A stretch of DNA of 64,000 nucleotides from Streptomyces sp. NBC_00249 (GTDB lineage: Bacteria; Actinomycetota; Actinomycetes; Streptomycetales; Streptomycetaceae): assembly GCF_026342355.1 (NCBI RefSeq), contig NZ_JAPEMV010000012.1:62001-126000 (forward strand), in the 5' to 3' direction. A program made the translations under genes and the position numbers. A model generated the notes under the pieces. It saw only the letters and a list, made by a program, of their open reading frames with translations. It was not told the origin of the DNA and did no database searches. Within the stretch, counting starts at the first letter, position 1. Every line of letters begins with the position of its first letter. Below are positions 51,266-61,100 of the stretch, in pieces.

Positions 51266-52930
51266 TCAGCCGCGGGTCAGGGTGGGCAGCAGCGGCAGGA
51301 CGTTCCTGCGGCCGCTGCGGGAGCCGTCGGGGGCCGGTGCCCCGTAGGTGACGGAGATCCCCTTGCGCTGCGCGGCCCGCACGATGCCGGGTACGGCGCG
51401 TTCGGCGAGCGCGGCGATGGTCATGGCCGGGTTGACGGTGAGGGCTCCGGGGACGGCCGAGCCGTCGGTGACGAAGATGCCGGGGTGGCCGCGCAGTTCG
51501 TTGCGGTCGTCGAGGGCGGAGGTGTGGGGGTCGTCGCCGATCCGGCAGGAGGAGAGCGGGTGCACCGTGTAGGCGCCCACCAGGTCGTTGGTCCAGGGCA
51601 TGACCTCGGCGAGGCCGTCCTTCTCCAGGATCTCCTTCACCTCGGCGTCGGACTTCGCCCAGGCGCCGAGGGTGTTGGCGGTGGGGTCGTACCTGAGGTT
51701 GCCGCGTCCGAGCATCTGCTGGGATATCCGGTGGGCGTTGCCGGTGGCGGGGGGTGGTCCGAACACTCCTTCGTTGTCGTCCTCGATCATCGAGAAGATG
51801 GTCAGCCAGGAGGTCCAGCGCTCCAGCATCTCCTTCTTCCGCTTGCCGAACCAGGCCGGTCCGACGGCGCCGGGGACCTGGGCGAGGATGGTTCCGAGGC
51901 CGGGCGGGAAGTAGAGCTGTTCCAGTGAGTAGCGGGAGTACTCGGGCAGGGAGCCGTCGAGGCGGTCCCAGCTGGCGACCGTGGGCCCCTTGCCGATCTG
52001 GTTGGCGGCGTAGGCGAGGCCGTCGCCGCGGTCGAGGCCGAGGAGCTCGGCGGCCTTCTGCTCGTTGATGACGGCCGTGTTGAGCCGTTCGCCGTTGCCG
52101 GAGAAGTAGCGGCCGACGGCCCTGGGCAGGGTGCCGAGGTGCGGTTCGCTGCGCTGGAGGATGACCGGGGTGGCGCCGGCTCCGGCGGCCATGACCACGA
52201 TCTTGGCCTCGATGACGCCGCTGCCGGCCTGGAGGCGGTAGTCCTCGTCGTGGACGACGTTGTAGTGGACGCGGTAGTCGCCTTCGGCGGTCCGCGCGAT
52301 GTACTGCACCTCGTGGAGGGGGCGGATCTCCGCTCCGTGTGCCAGGGCGGCCGGCAGGTAGTTGACGAGGAGGGACTGTTTCGCCTCGAAGCGGCAGCCG
52401 GCCATCATCCAGTTGCAGTTGACGCACTTGGAGTTGTCGATGGCGACGGCGAGGGGGTTGGCGGTGCGTCCGGCGTGGTCGCAGGCCGCGGCCCACAGGC
52501 CGCCGGCGTAGCTGACGTCCTCCCAGGTCTGCTGGGTGACCGAGAGGGACTCCTCGACCCGGTCGTACCAGGGGTCGAGGGTGTCGCGGCTGACCGAGCC
52601 CGGCCACATGCGGCGGCCGATGGAGCCGTGGCGGTCGAAGACGAAGCGGGGGGCGCGGGGCATCGCGGCGAAGTAGACGACGCTGCCGCCGCCGACGCAG
52701 TTGCCGCCGAGGATGCTCATGCCGTCACCGACGACGAAGTCGAAGGCCCTGGTGTAGGAGGAGCCGAGTCTGTAGTCGTGCTCGAAGTCCTCGTTCTTCA
52801 GCCAGGGGCCGCGTTCCAGGACGGTGACCTGGGCTCCTCCGGCGGCCAGGTGGTAGGCGGCGATGGCACCGCCGAAGCCGCTGCCGATGACCAGGACTTC
52901 CGTACGTTCGACCGTGCGCGTGTCGCTCAT
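51266..52930 (-). CDS. GMC-family oxidoreductase (enediyne-core associated)
   Basis: A 554-residue FAD flavoprotein. VLVIGSGFGGAIAAYHLA is the FAD motif; GGNCVGGGSVVYFAAMPR and the C-terminal HPLSSCRIGDD with DGSAVPGALTVNPAMTIAAL are cholesterol-oxidase-type GMC features. KCVNCNWMMAGCRFEAK adds three Cys, seen in some dehydrogenase members. A similar oxidoreductase is found in nine-membered enediyne clusters. ATG 52930 overlaps the upstream gene's stop. Likely an oxidation of the polyene or core precursor; its step is not established. Confidence 0.88.
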   Translation of the reverse strand: MSDTRTVERTEVLVIGSGFGGAIAAYHLAAGGAQVTVLERGPWLKNEDFEHDYRLGSSYTRAFDFVVGDGMSILGGNCVGGGSVVYFAAMPRAPRFVFDRHGSIGRRMWPGSVSRDTLDPWYDRVEESLSVTQQTWEDVSYAGGLWAAACDHAGRTANPLAVAIDNSKCVNCNWMMAGCRFEAKQSLLVNYLPAALAHGAEIRPLHEVQYIARTAEGDYRVHYNVVHDEDYRLQAGSGVIEAKIVVMAAGAGATPVILQRSEPHLGTLPRAVGRYFSGNGERLNTAVINEQKAAELLGLDRGDGLAYAANQIGKGPTVASWDRLDGSLPEYSRYSLEQLYFPPGLGTILAQVPGAVGPAWFGKRKKEMLERWTSWLTIFSMIEDDNEGVFGPPPATGNAHRISQQMLGRGNLRYDPTANTLGAWAKSDAEVKEILEKDGLAEVMPWTNDLVGAYTVHPLSSCRIGDDPHTSALDDRNELRGHPGIFVTDGSAVPGALTVNPAMTIAALAERAVPGIVRAAQRKGISVTYGAPAPDGSRSGRRNVLPLLPTLTRG

Positions 52931-53457
52931 GCGGGGCTCCCCGTGGCGGTGGTGTCCGGGTGCAGGCGGGCCAGCCGGCGGCCGTAGCCGAAGTCCTTGA
53001 AGCGCCAGAGGCCGTCGGCGTCGGGGTGGGACAGGCCCATGGCGGCGAGTCCGGGGTGGCGGTCGGCGAGGGCCTGCGCGGTGTGCAGGTGCGCGGCGGA
53101 GTCGAAGGCCATGTTGCAGAAGAGGGAGAGCATCACCCAGAAGTCCTTCTCGGGGTGGCCGGGGGTGGTCAGCCGCTGGACCAGGGCGACGCGGTGGTCG
53201 TGGTCGAGGGCCACGAAGGGCGGGACGTCCGCGTCGAGGGTCAGGCCCTGCTCGGCGGCGTAGGCGGTGGCGTGCTCGTCGGCGAGCCGGGCGAGGTCGT
53301 CCAGGCCGTCGTGGATGCCGGTCGCGTCCCACCGCAGGAGTTCCAGCGCGCCGGCCTGGACCGCTCCGCCGCCGGTGGCGACACCGGCGACGGCCCGGTC
53401 CCAGGGGCCGCGCTTCTCCCCCGGGACGATGGTGTCGGCCCATGCCTCCAGCGTCAT
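52927..53457 (-). CDS. Small helical protein, gluconate-dehydrogenase subunit-3-like, partner of GMC oxidoreductase
   Basis: A 176-residue protein starting MTLEAWADTIVPGEKRGPWDRAV and having VMLSLFCNMAFDSAAHLH; the opening resembles the small subunit 3 of membrane gluconate dehydrogenase, which helps fold its GMC partner. Because its stop overlaps the GMC start (ATGA) and both are translated together, a chaperone or subunit role is likely. Start ATG 53457 fits the family; upstream residues are not conserved in appearance. A TTCAAGCAAC motif lies about 120 bases upstream. Confidence 0.7.
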   Translation of the reverse strand: MTLEAWADTIVPGEKRGPWDRAVAGVATGGGAVQAGALELLRWDATGIHDGLDDLARLADEHATAYAAEQGLTLDADVPPFVALDHDHRVALVQRLTTPGHPEKDFWVMLSLFCNMAFDSAAHLHTAQALADRHPGLAAMGLSHPDADGLWRFKDFGYGRRLARLHPDTTATGSPA

Positions 53458-53575
53458 CGTGCGGCGCTCGTCATCAGGCGCCACTCGCGAGTCTTCGCTT
53501 CGCAATTCTGGCTCCTTTCCGGTTGTCCTGAGTGGGCGCCTTGCGGCGTGAGCAGAAAGCTAGGTCCGGGTCCCT

Positions 53576-53587
53576 CGTTCAAGCAAC
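53576..53587. promoter_or_regulatory. CGTTCAAGCAAC motif in the divergent regulator region
   Basis: On the minus strand this region reads TTGCTT, 18 bases, TAGCTT, a usable promoter for the small helical protein and GMC operon, so the motif overlaps its -35. The 316-bp stretch 53458-53773 contains this promoter and should contain the promoter of the StrR-like gene; I see no gene in it. Confidence 0.45.
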
Positions 53588-53773
53588 AAGCCAAAGTCGC
53601 TGCGAGAGCGGACCCGACTGCCCGGAGTCGCGGCATCTCAAAGGCCGGACTCCGCTTGCGGCCCCGGCCGTAACTAGGCTCCGGCCTGAACGCATTTCTC
53701 ACCCGCACGTGCCATTCCTTCTGCGAAGACAATCCGTCCTGCCGAGGCGGGGCCGTGGTGCTCTGGGGGAAAG

Positions 53774-54886
53774 ATGAAAAGTGCTGATGATGCCCGCGCC
53801 CGGCCGCCGCATCCCACGCACCGCGTACGGATCGAAGAACTCGTTCCCGCGGATTCACCGCGGCTGAAGGGCATCGACCCCTCCCACGTACGCCGGCTCG
53901 CGGCGGTCTTCACGTCCCTGCCGCCGGTGCTCGTCCACCGCCCCACGATGCGCGTCGTCGACGGCATGCACCGCATCAGCGCGGCCTCCCTGAAGGGCCT
54001 GGACTCGATCGAGGTGCGCTTCTTCGACGGCGCCGAGGACCAGGTCTTCCTCACCTCGGTCGCGGCGAACATGGCGCACGGCCTGCCGCTGTCGGTGGCC
54101 GACCGCAAGACGGCCGCCGCCCGGATCCTCGCCTCGCACCCGAGCCTGTCGGACCGGGCCGTCGCCGCGCGCGTGGGGCTCGACGCCAAGACCGTCGCCG
54201 GGGTCCGGGTGTGTTCAGCCGCGGGTTCTCCGCCGCTGAACACCCGCACCGGCTCCGACGGCAGGGCCCACCCCCTGGACCGGACCGCCGAGCGGATGCA
54301 CGCGGCCGAACTGCTGGCCACGGATCCCGCGCTGCCGCTGCGGGCCGTCGTGGAGCGGACGGGCCTGTCCCTGGGCACCGCGCACGACGTGCGGCAACGG
54401 CTGCTGCGGGGGGAGGACCCGGTGCCGCAGAGCCGTCAGGGCGCGCAGGGTCCGGGAGCCTCCGCGAACGGTCCGTCCGGGCCGTCCGGGGCTTCCGGAC
54501 CCGCGCCGGACGCCGCGCGGGCCCGGGGTGTCCCGGCGGCCGGGTACCGGCTGCCGGCGCCCGCCGGGGCCGAGCGGGCGGCGGCGTACTCCCCCCGGTC
54601 GCGGCTGCCGCTCGACATCCTGCGGCGGCTGGCCAACGACCCTTCCCTGCGGCACTCCGACACCGGGCGCGAGTTCATCCGCTGGCTGCACACCCACTTC
54701 CTCGTGGACGAGGCGTGGCGCAAGCGGGTGGACGCCGTACCGCCGCACTCGGTGGAGGCCGTGGCCGATCTCGCCCGGCACTGCGCGGAGGCGTGGAAGC
54801 GCTTCGCGGAGGAGCTGACGGCGCGCCGGCACACCGGCGCGGTGAACGTCCCGGAACTGCACACCACTCAGCCAACTCGGCGTTGA
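53774..54886 (+). CDS. StrR-like (ParB-fold) pathway-specific activator
   Basis: A 370-residue regulator. Residues about 20-105 form a ParB/Srx-like domain (RLAAVFTSLPPVLVHRPTMRVVDGMHRISAA), followed by HTH segments SDRAVAARVGLDAKTVAGVR and RAVVERTGLSLGTAHDVR. This is the StrR/SgcR1 family that activates streptomycin and several enediyne clusters; known members bind GTTCGAC-N-GTCGAAC-like sites, which differ from the GAGATG element found here. A Ser/Gly/Ala-rich linker splits the C-terminal third. Upstream of and collinear with the AraC-type regulator. Confidence 0.9.
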   Translation: MKSADDARARPPHPTHRVRIEELVPADSPRLKGIDPSHVRRLAAVFTSLPPVLVHRPTMRVVDGMHRISAASLKGLDSIEVRFFDGAEDQVFLTSVAANMAHGLPLSVADRKTAAARILASHPSLSDRAVAARVGLDAKTVAGVRVCSAAGSPPLNTRTGSDGRAHPLDRTAERMHAAELLATDPALPLRAVVERTGLSLGTAHDVRQRLLRGEDPVPQSRQGAQGPGASANGPSGPSGASGPAPDAARARGVPAAGYRLPAPAGAERAAAYSPRSRLPLDILRRLANDPSLRHSDTGREFIRWLHTHFLVDEAWRKRVDAVPPHSVEAVADLARHCAEAWKRFAEELTARRHTGAVNVPELHTTQPTRR

Positions 54887-54911
54887 CGCCCCGTACCGCG
54901 AGGGAGATACG

Positions 54912-55688
54912 GTGACCACGACGACCATCGAGCACGCTGTCCGCCGCGCCATTGGCTATATGCACGTCAATCTCGGCCAGGACCTCACCATCGACGACAT
55001 GGCGCGCACGGCGATGTTCAGCAAGTTTCATTTCACCCGGATATTCCGGGACGTCACCGGGACCTCGCCGGGGCGTTTCCTGTCCGCGCTGCGCATTCAG
55101 GAGGCGAAACGCCTTCTGGTGCTGACGGATTTCAGTGTCGCCGATATCAGCAGCCAGGTCGGGTACTGCAGCGTGGGCACGTTCAGTTCCCGTTTCAAGG
55201 CGTGCGTCGGCCTCTCCCCGAGTGCCTACCGCCAGCTCGGCGGGGTGCTGCCCAAGGCGCAGGCCGTCGCGGGCCGGCCGGCTTCCGTGGTCCGGAGCCT
55301 GTCGCTGCGCGGCCGTGTCGTGCTGCCGCCGGGCGAGGAGCCGGGTGCGGTGTTCGTGGGGCTCTTCACGAGCGGGGTCCGCCAGGGCTGGCCGGTGCGC
55401 TGGACGATGCTGGACGGCCCCGGCTCCTTCGAGCTGAGGGACGTCCCCGACGGCACCTGGCACATCCTGGCCCACTCGGTGGCCCCCGACCACGACAGCG
55501 CTGCCGACTCCGGGAGCACGGGCGTGCTCTCGGTCGGCCGGCACGGGCCGGTCACCGTGCACCCGAACGCGCTGCCGAGACCGGTGGAGATCGAGCTGCG
55601 CCCCCAGGACCTGCTGGACCCGCCGGTGCTGCTGGCCCGCTTCGGCGGGGAGGGCGCCGGGGCGCGGCGGGCTGCGGGCGGCGCGTGA
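54912..55688 (+). CDS. AraC-family transcriptional regulator (SgcR2-like)
   Basis: A 258-residue protein with the HTH_18 domain unusually at the N-terminus (residues 5-105): GQDLTIDDMARTAMFSKFHFTRIFRDVTG and VADISSQVGYCSVGTFSSRFKACVGLSPSAYR, the two-helix-turn-helix AraC signature. The C-terminal part is beta-rich, without a familiar ligand domain. GTG 54912 after GAGGGAGAT, 25 bases from the StrR-like gene. C-1027 also pairs StrR-like and AraC-like regulators. AraC proteins bind GCAC-type boxes spaced about one helical turn, which fits the GCA-N6-GAGATG element. Confidence 0.88.
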   Translation: MTTTTIEHAVRRAIGYMHVNLGQDLTIDDMARTAMFSKFHFTRIFRDVTGTSPGRFLSALRIQEAKRLLVLTDFSVADISSQVGYCSVGTFSSRFKACVGLSPSAYRQLGGVLPKAQAVAGRPASVVRSLSLRGRVVLPPGEEPGAVFVGLFTSGVRQGWPVRWTMLDGPGSFELRDVPDGTWHILAHSVAPDHDSAADSGSTGVLSVGRHGPVTVHPNALPRPVEIELRPQDLLDPPVLLARFGGEGAGARRAAGGA

Positions 55689-55707
55689 GGCGGCGTACGC
55701 GACGGAG

Positions 55708-55747
55708 CGGGGGCGGGCCGCAGGTGATCACCTGCGGCCCGCCCCCG
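55708..55747. terminator. Bidirectional terminator, 40-base perfect palindrome
   Basis: A perfect self-complementary stretch centred at 55727/55728 (CAGGTGATCACCTG core), between the converging AraC and P450 genes, ending in GTTTCG. Confidence 0.9.
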
Positions 55748-55753
55748 TTTCGT

Positions 55754-57103
55754 TCAGTTCGCCGAGCGCACCCGTACGGGGAGTCCGCCGCGCATCCGCA
55801 GGGAGAGCATGGGTTCGGCCACCGCGGGGGCGCCGTGGGCCCGGATCAGGTCGAGGTCCCGGGTGACCAGGGCCGTGACGAAGACGGCCTCCATCATGCC
55901 GAGGTTGCTGCCGACGCAGAAGCGGGGGCCCGCCCCGAAGGGGATGTACGCGTAGCGGGGCCGGCTGGCGACCCGTTCCGGTTCGAAGCGGTCGGGGTCG
56001 AAGCGTTCGGGGTCCTCCCACAGCGCCGGGTTGCGGTGCATGACGTAGGGGCAGATCAGGACGTCCGCCTTGGCGGACACCTCGAAGCCGCCGACCACGT
56101 CGTCCTGCTGGGCGACGCGCGGGAGCACCCACACCGGCGGGTAGAGGCGCATGGCCTCCTGGACGACCTTCGTCGTGTACGTCAGCCCGTGCAGGTCGTC
56201 GGCGCGCGGGACCCGGTCGCCCAGGACGGTCCTGGCCTCCTCGCGGACCTTGGCGTGCGCCTCGGGGTGGGTGGCCAGCAGGTGCAGGGTCCAGCCGAGG
56301 GTGCTGGCGGTGGTCTCGTGGCCGGCGAGGAGCAGGGTCACCAGTTCCTCGCGGAGCCGCCTGCGGGCCCGGCGCGGGTCCTTCTCCTGCTGCCGGGCGG
56401 CCCGCACGATGCGGGCGAGGGCGTCGTCGGCGCCTTCGCCGTCGGCGAGGCGGGCGGCGCGGCCGGCCACGAGCCGGTCGGCGACGCGGCCCAGTTCCCG
56501 GCGGGCCCGGCGGAAGCGGGCCTGTGCCGGGAAGGGCAGCCAGCCGGGCGTCATGCCCTGGGTGACCATCTCCAGCATGGCCTGGTCCTGGACCTCTTCG
56601 AAGGCGTGCGCGATGGAGTCGTAGGCCGCGAGGTCGGAGTCGAGGAGGGTGCGGCCGAGCACTCCGAGGGTGAGGCCGGTGACCTCGTGCAGGATGTCGA
56701 CGGGGCCCGCACCCTCGTGTCCCCGCAGCAGGGCGACGAGCTTGGCCGCCTCCTCGGCGACGGCGTCGGCCTGTGCGGCGATGCGGCCCGGCTTGAAGGC
56801 CGGCTGCACGATCCGGCGCTGGTTGCGCCAGATCTCGCCGTCGCTGGTGAGGAGGCCGTCGCCGAGGACGCGGCGGGCCTGCACGAGGCCGATGCCCTTG
56901 TGGTAGTTGTCGCTGTTGTCGGCCAGGACGTGCTTGGCGTAGTCGGGCCGGTTGAAGATGTACAGCTTCTTGGGTCCCATGGAGACGCGGACGGCGTCGC
57001 CGAGCGCGGCCGCGTCCCGCATGAGTCCGAGGCGGTCCACGGCGAGTTTGCGCAGCAGGCCGGGGAGCGCGCGCAGGGGCGGGCCCGGCGGTACGGCGTT
57101 CAT
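55754..57103 (-). CDS. Cytochrome P450 (CYP102/CYP4-like, enediyne-core operon)
   Basis: A 449-residue P450. I-helix LLLAGHETTASTLGWTL, ExxR helix EAMRLYPPVW, and heme motif FGAGPRFCVGSNLGMM. Size and sequence resemble the E-type (CYP102/CYP4-like) bacterial P450s found in nine-membered enediyne core operons. ATG 57103 overlaps the flavin reductase stop (ATGA). Last of the four-gene coupled operon PKS-thioesterase-reductase-P450, so oxidation of the enediyne core is the natural guess. Redox partner not seen. Confidence 0.92.
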   Translation of the reverse strand: MNAVPPGPPLRALPGLLRKLAVDRLGLMRDAAALGDAVRVSMGPKKLYIFNRPDYAKHVLADNSDNYHKGIGLVQARRVLGDGLLTSDGEIWRNQRRIVQPAFKPGRIAAQADAVAEEAAKLVALLRGHEGAGPVDILHEVTGLTLGVLGRTLLDSDLAAYDSIAHAFEEVQDQAMLEMVTQGMTPGWLPFPAQARFRRARRELGRVADRLVAGRAARLADGEGADDALARIVRAARQQEKDPRRARRRLREELVTLLLAGHETTASTLGWTLHLLATHPEAHAKVREEARTVLGDRVPRADDLHGLTYTTKVVQEAMRLYPPVWVLPRVAQQDDVVGGFEVSAKADVLICPYVMHRNPALWEDPERFDPDRFEPERVASRPRYAYIPFGAGPRFCVGSNLGMMEAVFVTALVTRDLDLIRAHGAPAVAEPMLSLRMRGGLPVRVRSAN

Positions 57104-57648
57104 GCCGCCCTCCCTTCGGGGTGCGCGGGGCGGGCCTCGCGGAAGCGTCCGTTGCAGAAGAGCAGGGCCTCGGCGCCCGGGCGGCGGGCCGCCGTGACCA
57201 CCTTGCCGAGGAAGAGGGTGTGGTCGCCGCCGTCGTACACGCGCCACTTCTCGCATTCGAGGTGTGCGACGGCGCCGGTGATCAGGGGTGCGTCGAGGGC
57301 CCGGCCGGGCGCCCAGTCGACGGTCTCGAACTGGCCGGCGCCGTCGGGGCGGGACCGGTCGGCGAAGTGCCGTGCGACGGCTTCCTGGCCGGCGCCGAGC
57401 ACCGAGACGCAGAAGCCGGGGGCCGCGTCGAGCCGCTCGTGCATGACGGCGTCCTTGTTCACGCTGATCAGTACGAGCGGGGGTGCGAGGGAGACGGAGG
57501 TGTACGAGTTGGCCGTCATCCCGCGCGGGGCCCGCCCGCCGACGGTCACCACGGTGACGCCGGTGGGGAAGGCCCCGAAGGCCGCGCGCAGCTGTGCTCC
57601 GTCGTCGATGTCGACGAGTTCCACGGGCACGGTGGTCGTCGAGGTCAT
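57100..57648 (-). CDS. Flavin reductase (SgcE6-like)
   Basis: A 182-residue flavin:NAD(P)H oxidoreductase of the HpaC/FMN-binding split-barrel family: LRAAFGAFPTGVTVVTV and TANSYTSVSLAPPLVLISV are the characteristic start; HFADRSRPDG and LECEKWRVYDGGDHTLFLGKV close the barrel. In C-1027 the corresponding enzyme SgcE6 supplies FADH2 to the SgcC hydroxylase and SgcC3 halogenase. Here it would serve the HpaB-like hydroxylase, halogenase and group D monooxygenase. ATG 57648 overlaps the thioesterase stop. Confidence 0.93.
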   Translation of the reverse strand: MTSTTTVPVELVDIDDGAQLRAAFGAFPTGVTVVTVGGRAPRGMTANSYTSVSLAPPLVLISVNKDAVMHERLDAAPGFCVSVLGAGQEAVARHFADRSRPDGAGQFETVDWAPGRALDAPLITGAVAHLECEKWRVYDGGDHTLFLGKVVTAARRPGAEALLFCNGRFREARPAHPEGRAA

Positions 57649-58112
57649 GTCTGCCTCCCTGCCCGCGGCCGGGTCGCGGCCGCGTAGGGCGCCAGCGCGT
57701 GCGCCAGCGCTTCGGGGATCAGTGCGGGGACCGGGGCCGTGTCGGGGCCGGTCAGGCATGCGACGCGCTGCCGGCCCCGGGCCACGGGTACGTCGCCCTC
57801 CGCCGTCTCCTTGACGTAGTCGAAGGTCAGGTCGAACTGGGTGTGGCCCAGTTCGGCCACGCCCATCCGGACGGTCAGGCGGTCGAGGGCCACGACGGCC
57901 TCGAGGAGTTCGCATTCGACCTGGAGCGTGAACAGCCGTACCTCGGACGGGCCGCCGTCGGCGGCCGCTTCGAGCCTGGCCCCGCGCAGGAACATCTCCC
58001 GGCAGCGCCCCTGCCAGTGCAGGTAGTTCACGTAGTCCGCGGTGCCGCACAGGCCCGTTTCCGCGAAGGCGACGGTGTGCCGGTGCTCGAAGCGGTCCGC
58101 CGGGCCCGTCAT
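57645..58112 (-). CDS. Enediyne PKS-associated hotdog thioesterase (E10/CalE7-like)
   Basis: A 155-residue hotdog thioesterase with FEHRHTVAFAETGLCGTADYVNYLHWQG and VARGRQRVACL, the same blocks as SgcE10/CalE7/DynE7. It hydrolyses the polyene from the PKS to give heptaene and related products. ATG 58112 overlaps the PKS stop by four bases, so the two proteins are made together in fixed ratio. Compare the second copy at 50646, which lacks this coupling. Confidence 0.95.
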   Translation of the reverse strand: MTGPADRFEHRHTVAFAETGLCGTADYVNYLHWQGRCREMFLRGARLEAAADGGPSEVRLFTLQVECELLEAVVALDRLTVRMGVAELGHTQFDLTFDYVKETAEGDVPVARGRQRVACLTGPDTAPVPALIPEALAHALAPYAAATRPRAGRQT

Positions 58113-61100
58113 GACGGGGAGGGTCCGGTCGGTGCCGGGGCCGGGGCGTCGGTGAGGAAGGCGAGGACGACGGGTGCGGGCAGCCCGCGCAGGGTGGTGG
58201 CGAAGGTCGCGATCCGCAGTCCGCCCGAGGTGAAGGTCACCCAGTTGTCCCGGGTGGCCGGCGCCGCTGTGAGGGGCGCCCCGGACAGGATCCCCGCCTT
58301 GCGCAGGCATTCGGCGGCGCTCCAGACGCGGGTCGCGGCCGTGTCGGGTTCCTCCCCGCTCTCCTCGGCCACCAGCGCGGCCAGGCCCGCGTGTTCCCCG
58401 AGCAGGCCCGCCCATTGGTCCCCGGTGCGCGTCTCGACGGCCTCGACGTCGCAGGCGACGGTCCGGTCGGAGACCGCGCCGAGGGTCACTCCCGCGCCGT
58501 GCGCCGCCGACACCTGGGGGCCGGCGGGCAGTTCCGGTCGCCCGTCGGGGCGGTAGCGGACCTCGGTGGCTTCGCCGAGGGCCCGTCCGAGGGCGAGGGC
58601 GGTGGCCGCGCGCCGGCCGGTGACGGAGGGGTCGTGCCCGGCGGGGTCCGGTTCGACGGCGATGGCGATGCGGGTGCCGAGCACCTCCTCCACGGTCCGT
58701 TCGAGGTAGGAGCCGAGCAGGGGCGCCACCCAGGGGCCCTGGCCGTCGGTCTTGCGCACGGCGTGCAGGGTGAGGCCTTCCCAGCGTTCGACGACGGTTC
58801 CGTCCGGGGTGCGTACGGCGATGTCGTACACGTACGTGTCGCCGTCGCGGTACCGCTCGGTGGCGCAGTAGCGCAGTTCGCCGGTGAGCTCCGCGGCGGC
58901 GGCGAGCGGGTAGAGCCGTTCGATGCCGGAGGGCAGCAGGGTGGCGTCGGGGACGCACACCTGGTTGCCGTGCATGAGGGCGTCGCGCATGCCCGGGTCG
59001 GCGAGCAGCAGGGTGCCGGGCAGGAAGCCGGCGAACCAGCCGCCGGGGGCGCCGATCGCGACGTCGGCGTCGACGTGGCGGGCGGCGGCCCGGTGGAAGG
59101 TGCGCAGCCGCTGGAAGCGCTCGCCCTGGAAGAGGATCCCGCCGTACAGGTCGCCGGCCGGGTCCAGCGGTACGTCTGGCAGTCCCGGGGCGGTCTGCGC
59201 CGGTGGTCCGTCGGGGACCGGGAGGTCCCGGGTGTAGCGCAGCCGTCCCCGGAAGTGCTCGGCGGCGAAGCCGGTCTCCGCCGAGTGCAGGGCGACGGCC
59301 ACGGTGTCCGGGCCGGTGACGGTGGCGGCGACGCGGATGCGGGTGGAGCCGCCGGGCGGGACGACGACGGGCCGCAGGAAGCGGACGTCCTCGATGACGG
59401 GGACGCTGTCGCGTCCGGTGACGGCGGAGGCGACCTGGACCATGGCCTCCATGCCGAGGACCGCCGGCAGCAGCAGGTTGCCGTCGAGCAGGTGGCCGGC
59501 GAGGTAGAGGTCGGTTCCCGGGTTGAGTTCGACCTCGGTCACCAGCTCCACGCCGTGGTAGCGGACCAGCGGGTTGCCGGTGAACCGCAGCAGGGGCAGG
59601 GGCGGCAGGGCGCGTCGTACGGTCTCGATGCCTTCGGTCCGGCCGCTGACGACGCTCACCACGGGGGCGTCGGGGTCGCGGACCAGGCGCAGCAGGATCT
59701 CGATGCCCTGGTCGGGGGTGACGGGGGTGATGCCCTCGCGGGTGAGGGATTCGACGACGGACAGTTTCTCGCCCATGCCGACGCCGGACCACACGGACCA
59801 TTCCAGGCACAGGGCCCGGCAGTGGGGCAGGTCGCGGGCGACCTGTTCGGTGGCGGCGGCCAGCCACTCGTTGGCGGTGGCGTAGTGGGCCTCGCCGCGC
59901 AGTCCGGCGCGGCCGATGATGCTGCCGAAGGTGACGAGCAGCTTCAGCGCTCCCTGGTCCACGGCGCCGAGCACGGCGTGCAGTCCGCCGACCTTGGGTG
60001 CGAAGGTGCGGCGGAAGTCGTCGGCGGTCAGGGCGGTGAGGGCGGCGGGTTCGTTGCGTCCGGCTCCGTGCAGGACGGCGGTGACGGGGCCGAGTTCGCC
60101 GGTGAGGGCGGCGACGGCCTCGGCGGTCGCGGCGGGGTCGGTGACGTCGGCGCGGGCGTAGCCGACGGTGATCCCGCTGTCGGTCATGCGGCGCAGGTTC
60201 GCGGCGACGTCCGGGTCCTCGGCGGGGTCGGAGCGGCCGATCAGGGCCAGGCGGGCGCCGGTCTCCTTGGCCAGGGCGAGGGCGCACTCGGCGGTGATGC
60301 CCTTGGCGCCGCCGGTGACGAGGAGGACGTCCGAGGCGTCCAGGACCTGTTCGGTGCGGGCGGGCTCGTAGGGCAGCACGCTCAGGGTGGGGACGCGGCG
60401 GGTGCCGTCGGTGTCGTAGTGGACCTCGGTGAAGACGGTGGTGGCGGCGACCTCCGCGAGGACGCGGGCGACGCTGTCCGCGGTGGCGGGGGTGTGGACG
60501 ACGGTGGTCCGCAGGTGCGGGGCCTCCAGGTGCAGGCTCTTGGCGAGTCCGGCGGCGCCGGGGCCGTCCTGGACGAGGACGAAGCGGCGTGCGCGGTCCC
60601 CGGCGAGGGCGGACCGGGCGGCGGTCAGGGCCTGTTCGAGGGCTTCGGGCGGGCAGGGCGACGGCAGCCAGACCAGGACGCCGGCTCCGGTCCCGGAGCG
60701 TTCCAGTTCCTGGCGCAGGGTCTGGGCGTACGGGTGTTCCCGCGGGGCGTACAGCTCCCAGGCGCCGTCGCTCCCGGCGGGCGGGGGCGGGGGCAGGGGT
60801 ACGGGTTCCAGGTCGACGGCGAAGGGCCGGGCCCAGGGGGCGGCGCCGGTGACGAGGGCGGTGGGGCCCGCGGGTCCGGAGCCTGCGGTGTCGGCGAGGG
60901 TCTCCAGGGCTTCGGCGAGCTGGATCAGGGTCGCGGTGGCGAAGTTGGTGGGGACGTGGGCGGCGGCGATGCCGAGCCGCCCGGCGGCCTGGTTGACGAG
61001 CTGGCCGACGGTGATGGAGCTCATGTGGAGTTCGTCGATGAGGCTGATGTCGTCGCCGACGAGTTCGGGCGGCAGTTCGGCGCGTTCGGCGACGAGGGCG

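Noticed and set aside
53607..53643. A further CATCTC (GAGATG on the minus strand) at 53634-53639 upstream of the small helical protein gene
   Set aside because: The GCA box is missing at the expected distance and the hexamer after 21 bases is TCCGCT; it is 150 bases or more from the gene start. Treated as chance.
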